From: Adineta vaga
Lineage: Eukaryota; Rotifera
Assembly (NCBI GenBank): GCA_021613535.1
Contig: CP075493.1
Span: 5,394,001 to 5,458,000 of the forward strand
Length of the DNA stretch: 64,000 nt
Reading direction: 5' to 3'
The notes under the pieces: model-generated
Seen by the model: the letters and a program-made list of their open reading frames with translations, nothing else
Databases searched by the model: none
Told to the model about the DNA's origin: nothing
Program-made: the position numbers and the translations under genes
Shown here: positions 59,682-64,000 of the stretch, one piece after another
How positions within the stretch are numbered: position 1 is the first letter of the stretch
Layout of the letters: every line of letters starts with the position of its first letter

Positions 59682-61313
59682 ACAGGGACATAATCAGCAC
59701 ATTCTGATGAAATAGTGCTTACTAGGAATTCCTCGTTGACGGAGAATAATTGCAAGCTCCGATCCCAGTCACGAAGAGAATTTCATGGTTACCCACTTCT
59801 GTCGAAGTAGGAAGAAACATTCTGAACTCTCCAGTGTAGCGCGCGTGCAGCCTCGGACATCTAAGGGCATCACAGACCTGTTATTGCTCCATTTCGTGTG
59901 GCTTAAAAAGTGCCACTTATCCTGCTAAGAAGTCTTGAAAAGTCCCTTCGAACTTTAGACTATTTAGTAAGCCGGAGTCTCGTTCGTTATCGAAATTAAT
60001 CAGACAAATCGCTCCACGAACTACGAACGACCATGCACCACCACCCACCTAATCAAGAAAGAGCTCTCAATCTGTCAATCCTAAAAGTGTCCTGGCCGAG
60101 TAAGGTTTCCCGTGTTGAGTCAAATTAGGCCACAGGCTCCACTTCTTGTGTGTCCTTCCGTCAATTCTTTTAAGTTTCAGCTTTGCAACCATACTTCCCC
60201 CGGAACCTAAAAACTTAGATTTCTCGAGATCCGCCAGATGAGTCATATAAATAACCGCATCTAAAAGACAGTTGGCAACGTTTATGGTTTGAACTAGGAC
60301 GGTATCTAATCGTCTTCGAACCTCAAACTTTCGTTCTTGATTAATGAAAACATTCTTGGCGAACGCCTTCGCTGCTGTTCGTCCTGTGGCGATCCAAGAA
60401 TTTCACCTCTCACACCACAGTACGTACGCCCCCCTCTGATCCTATTAATCATTATCTCAATTTCTAAAACCAACGAAATAAAATCGAGATCTTATTTCAT
60501 TATTCCATGCAATATATATAGGCGAAAGCCTGCTTTTAGCACTCTAATTTTCTCAAAGTAAACGTTCTGGCAACTGACGACAATCGATAAAGATCATCGC
60601 CAGCCGTCCAGCAAATGAGGATCTGTTAACCAACATGGCCAGTTAGACCAGCTAGCAACAAATACCCGAAATTCAACTACGAGCTTTTTAAACACAGCAA
60701 CTTTAGTTTTCCTTATTGGAGCTGGAATTACCGCGGCTGCTGGCACCAGACTTGCCCTCCAATTGTTAATCGATAACCTGTTTACAGTGTTCCCATTCCG
60801 ATTGTCAGCCTAAATAAGACTAACATCGTTATTTCTCTTCACTACCTCCTCGTTTTGAGAGTGGGTAATTTGCGCGCCTGCTGCCTTCCTTGGAAGTGGT
60901 CGCCGTTTCTCAGGCGGCCTCTCCAGAACCAAACCCTGATTCTCTGTACTCGTTACAACCACGGTAGACATATAATGTACCGTCTAAAGTTGATAAGTCA
61001 GACACTTGAAAGATATGTCGTCGACACAAAGGTCATACGATCAACACAAAGTTATTTAGAGTCACCAACAAACAGTTCCGGTTAAAGAACTAGAAGGTTT
61101 TGATCTAATAAAAGCATTCCGATATTACTACCGGAATTGTCGCATGTATTAGCCCAGGCTTTTCCTCGGTTATTCCATTTAGAATTTATGATCAAAGAAA
61201 GTTATAGCTGATGTAATGAGCCGTACGCAGTTTCACCTTAAACCAGTTCATACTTAGACATGCATGGCTTAATCTTCAAGACAAAGGAAAGCCACCGACA
61301 AGATCAATCGGAA
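59501..61313 (-). rRNA. 18S rRNA, unit 5
   Basis: 1813 nt, matching units 2 and 3 by eye. Confidence 0.97.
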
Positions 61314-64000
61314 AGCTTCGTTATATATATATGCATATACAAGAAGATATGTATATGCTTTTTTTCACAACAAGTCAAATGAAATCACTTCATTATGACC
61401 AGTGTTTATAATATAAATATTACATTTATATTCGTTGTTTCATCGAGACGAAACAAAACCAACCCACATCATAGGAATAAATTCATTCCTGTTTTTAATG
61501 CAACTCATTTACAAGCATTCAAGCCCAAACTATCAACATATGACCAATTATTGAAAACTGATCAACAAGATGTTAGTTTATATATGTGTGTGCGTAAGTT
61601 GAAACATTTTCAACCGCATTCACTTCTTTGCCATTCGTGATGCATTTTGTTTGCAATTAGTTCGTTTTTTTATATGATATTTGTATATGATCATGTGAAA
61701 AGTTGACGAAGCAGCTTCGACAAACTTTTTTTTTCATCATATACAATTTATTTCATACTGCTAAACAACTGTATCAACACAGTCATACTAGCCGAACCAT
61801 CGCTTCATCACAACATCATCCTCGAGAAACTAGACCATTCTTGTGTCAGTCGAATCTGTACAAAAATTGTTATATCGGAATCGCGTACTACGAGTTTGCT
61901 TCATATATAACTGAGGAATACGTCAATCCATCTGCTTATTCATTTTTTCATTCACCTACGTCGTTGTATCAACTCCACATGTAATACGAAGTTGACTCAA
62001 TCGATTTGCCGAATCCATTTTCTATTCAGCTATTTTATTGTAGCAACTTCATATATAATATGAGCTCGAGTTAATCTATTTGCTTGATCATCGTCGTGTC
62101 TTCGCGTATTTCTTTTTCTTTCTTTCTACTATATATTATATACTACGACTTGGCGACCGATTCGCTTATTCGTCTTCACACCCTTGTATATTTCTTTTCT
62201 TTCCTGTATACTGTACTATTCTATATTATATATGAAGAGTGGTCAATCGTTTTGCTTATTCGTCTTTGCATTTTTACCTATTTCTTTTCCTTTTCTTTAA
62301 CCTCATATTATATATGAAATCCAGTCACTCCATTTGCTTTCTCATACTTTTGGATTCAGTTATTTCTCTTACTTACTCTCCATCTTCATACGTAAAATCA
62401 AGTGAAATCAATCCATTTGCTAATTCATTGTCTTGAAATCATGTATTTGGTTTACGCGTTTTGCAACTTCATACTATATATGAAATCAACTACATCTATT
62501 AACTTACTCGTTTTCTTGTATTAAGCTAAAACTTTGGTTTTCTCTTCAATTTCATATCATATATAAAATCCAGTCAGTCGATTTACTTATTGATTCTTTC
62601 GTATTCAGCTACATCTTCTCTCTCTGTTATCTTCATATATAAAATATCAAACCGGGTCAATTCATTTGTCTGTTCATTTTCCTACATTTTCCTATTCTTT
62701 TTTTTCTCTGTCAATCAACATTATATCGAATATAAAATTGAAGCAATTTATTTGCTAAATCGGTTTTCATCAATAAGCTAATTGATTTGTTTCAATTGTA
62801 TACTTTGGATGAAATGATGTATCTTATTATGTCAGAGTAAGTATACGTATCTAGATTTCATACATATGACAGATAATAGAAGTCGTTCTCTTCTTCTCGT
62901 TAAATAAGCCAAAAAAAAAGAAATAGTCACACAGTCAAGCATTGATTTGTTTTTCGAAATTTTACTTTTTTTTTTTCGCACATCATATGTCTATTTTGAT
63001 CTTCTTTCATTTGCAATTTATATAAATTCCGAAAGTAAGTAAAGTTATTTTCTTAACGTTCTCTCATTCATCGATTCATTTGATTCTTCGTTTCATTTAT
63101 TTTGATTTTAATTTTCAAATAGATAATACAATGAAACAAATCGATATCAAATCATTCGTTTTATTCTATTGCTGGTTATAGATGTCATTCGATGAAATAT
63201 TCTTATTTCATTCGATCGAGAAATGAATAAAATAATCGAATCGAATCGAATTTTCTTCATTCAATTCAATTCACTTTCTTTAGTTTTTTTCTTATTTCAA
63301 TTTCATTATATTTCTTTTCTTTTCACAAATTCATTTGAAATATTTTATCCTTCTATGTTTATCATCATACAATCGAGAAAATCTCTCTTCTATTCTTATT
63401 TCATGATTTCATACATTCTCCAGATGATTACATATATATGAATAAAGTAGAACTATGGTATTTGTTTGTTAACTTGATTTCTTCTATAGTATCAATCATA
63501 AAATTAGCATCTTTATGAGAAAAGATATGTTTTTCCATAAATCTTCATGGATTTGGTATTCAAGCATATTTTCTCCTTATTAATTTTATAAATATATATG
63601 ACATTTCAATTTTGACATTTGTTTTATTTTCGTTTTCTATATCATATTCAATCAAAGATAATATATTCGTCGTACACATTTAGCTGTTATATTCAATTGA
63701 TATAGGTAATTTTAACAAAAATTTTAACATTCGATCTTCATTCTCATCATTTATCTACATGTATTTAGATCCTTATTTCATTTTACATGCTTGGTAAAAT
63801 TCAAAATGACATTTATTCATATGTGTATAGTTTACGAATCGAATTCCCTTCAAATGTTGAATATTTGTTCATTGTGAGAAAATATAAACTTTTCATATTC
63901 ATTCATACAAGATACTATTGCTATACAATATGAAAGTTATTGAAAACGATTTTATATTGAACAAGAATCGATCAAGATGACACAACAGATCGATATTTAT
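61314..64000 (-). other. Intergenic spacer upstream of unit 5, cut by window end
   Basis: External part 61314-61898 with both conserved hairpins, subrepeats 61899-62778 with an empty retrotransposon site near 62655-62667, then unique AT-rich DNA up to the window end. No gene seen. Confidence 0.9.
61899..62778 (-). repeat. IGS ~82-bp subrepeat array
   Basis: Complete array in the same copy order as the other spacers. Confidence 0.8.

Overview
The window is a eukaryotic nuclear ribosomal DNA array. Five tandem head-to-tail rDNA units all lie on the minus strand, so 18S, ITS1, 5.8S, ITS2 and 28S run from high to low coordinates. The rRNAs are recognised from near-universal segments: the 18S 3' end and 530-loop, the 5.8S core, and the 28S sarcin-ricin loop and R2-target region. 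The signatures are animal-like, but the rRNA is fast-evolving (altered 18S helix 1, altered 530-loop flank) and the spacers are very AT-rich. Together with a Jockey-type retrotransposon this points to a fast-evolving invertebrate. I cannot name the phylum from sequence alone.

Layout: spacer with retrotransposon copy 1 (1-7960); unit 1 (28S 7961-12525, interrupted by a 790-bp insert; 5.8S 12821-12973; 18S 13194-15006); plain spacer (15007-19154); unit 2 (19155-25410); spacer with retrotransposon copy 2 (25411-34256); unit 3 (34257-40509); plain spacer (40510-44652); unit 4 (44653-50907); plain spacer (50908-55059); unit 5 (55060-61313); start of another spacer (61314-64000). Measured between 18S 3' ends the repeat length is 10,400-10,404 bp, or 15,099 bp where the retrotransposon is present.

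Each spacer has a 5' external part with two strong hairpins, then an array of about ten or eleven degenerate ~82-bp subrepeats, then about 2.3-2.6 kb of unique AT-rich DNA. It ends with a conserved stem-loop present twice: at the 28S 3' end and again about 490 bp downstream, with a compensatory base-pair change between the copies.

The only real protein-coding genes belong to the retrotransposon, a ~4.9-kb non-LTR element on the rRNA-sense strand. ORF1 has three CCHC knuckles; ORF2 has an EEP endonuclease and a reverse transcriptase with no visible RNase H. It sits in the subrepeats with a 13-bp target-site duplication. Both copies descend from one insertion spread by rDNA amplification, and each ORF2 has a different single-base frameshift.

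Most notable: (1) all five 28S genes carry CT in place of AA in the otherwise invariant TTAAGG segment, which is the I-PpoI/Pokey target and adjoins the R2 site; (2) unit 1 has a 790-bp insert with matched terminal inverted repeats five bases from that change; (3) the duplicated, covarying stem-loop after 28S. The many short open frames inside the rRNA and spacers are not genes.
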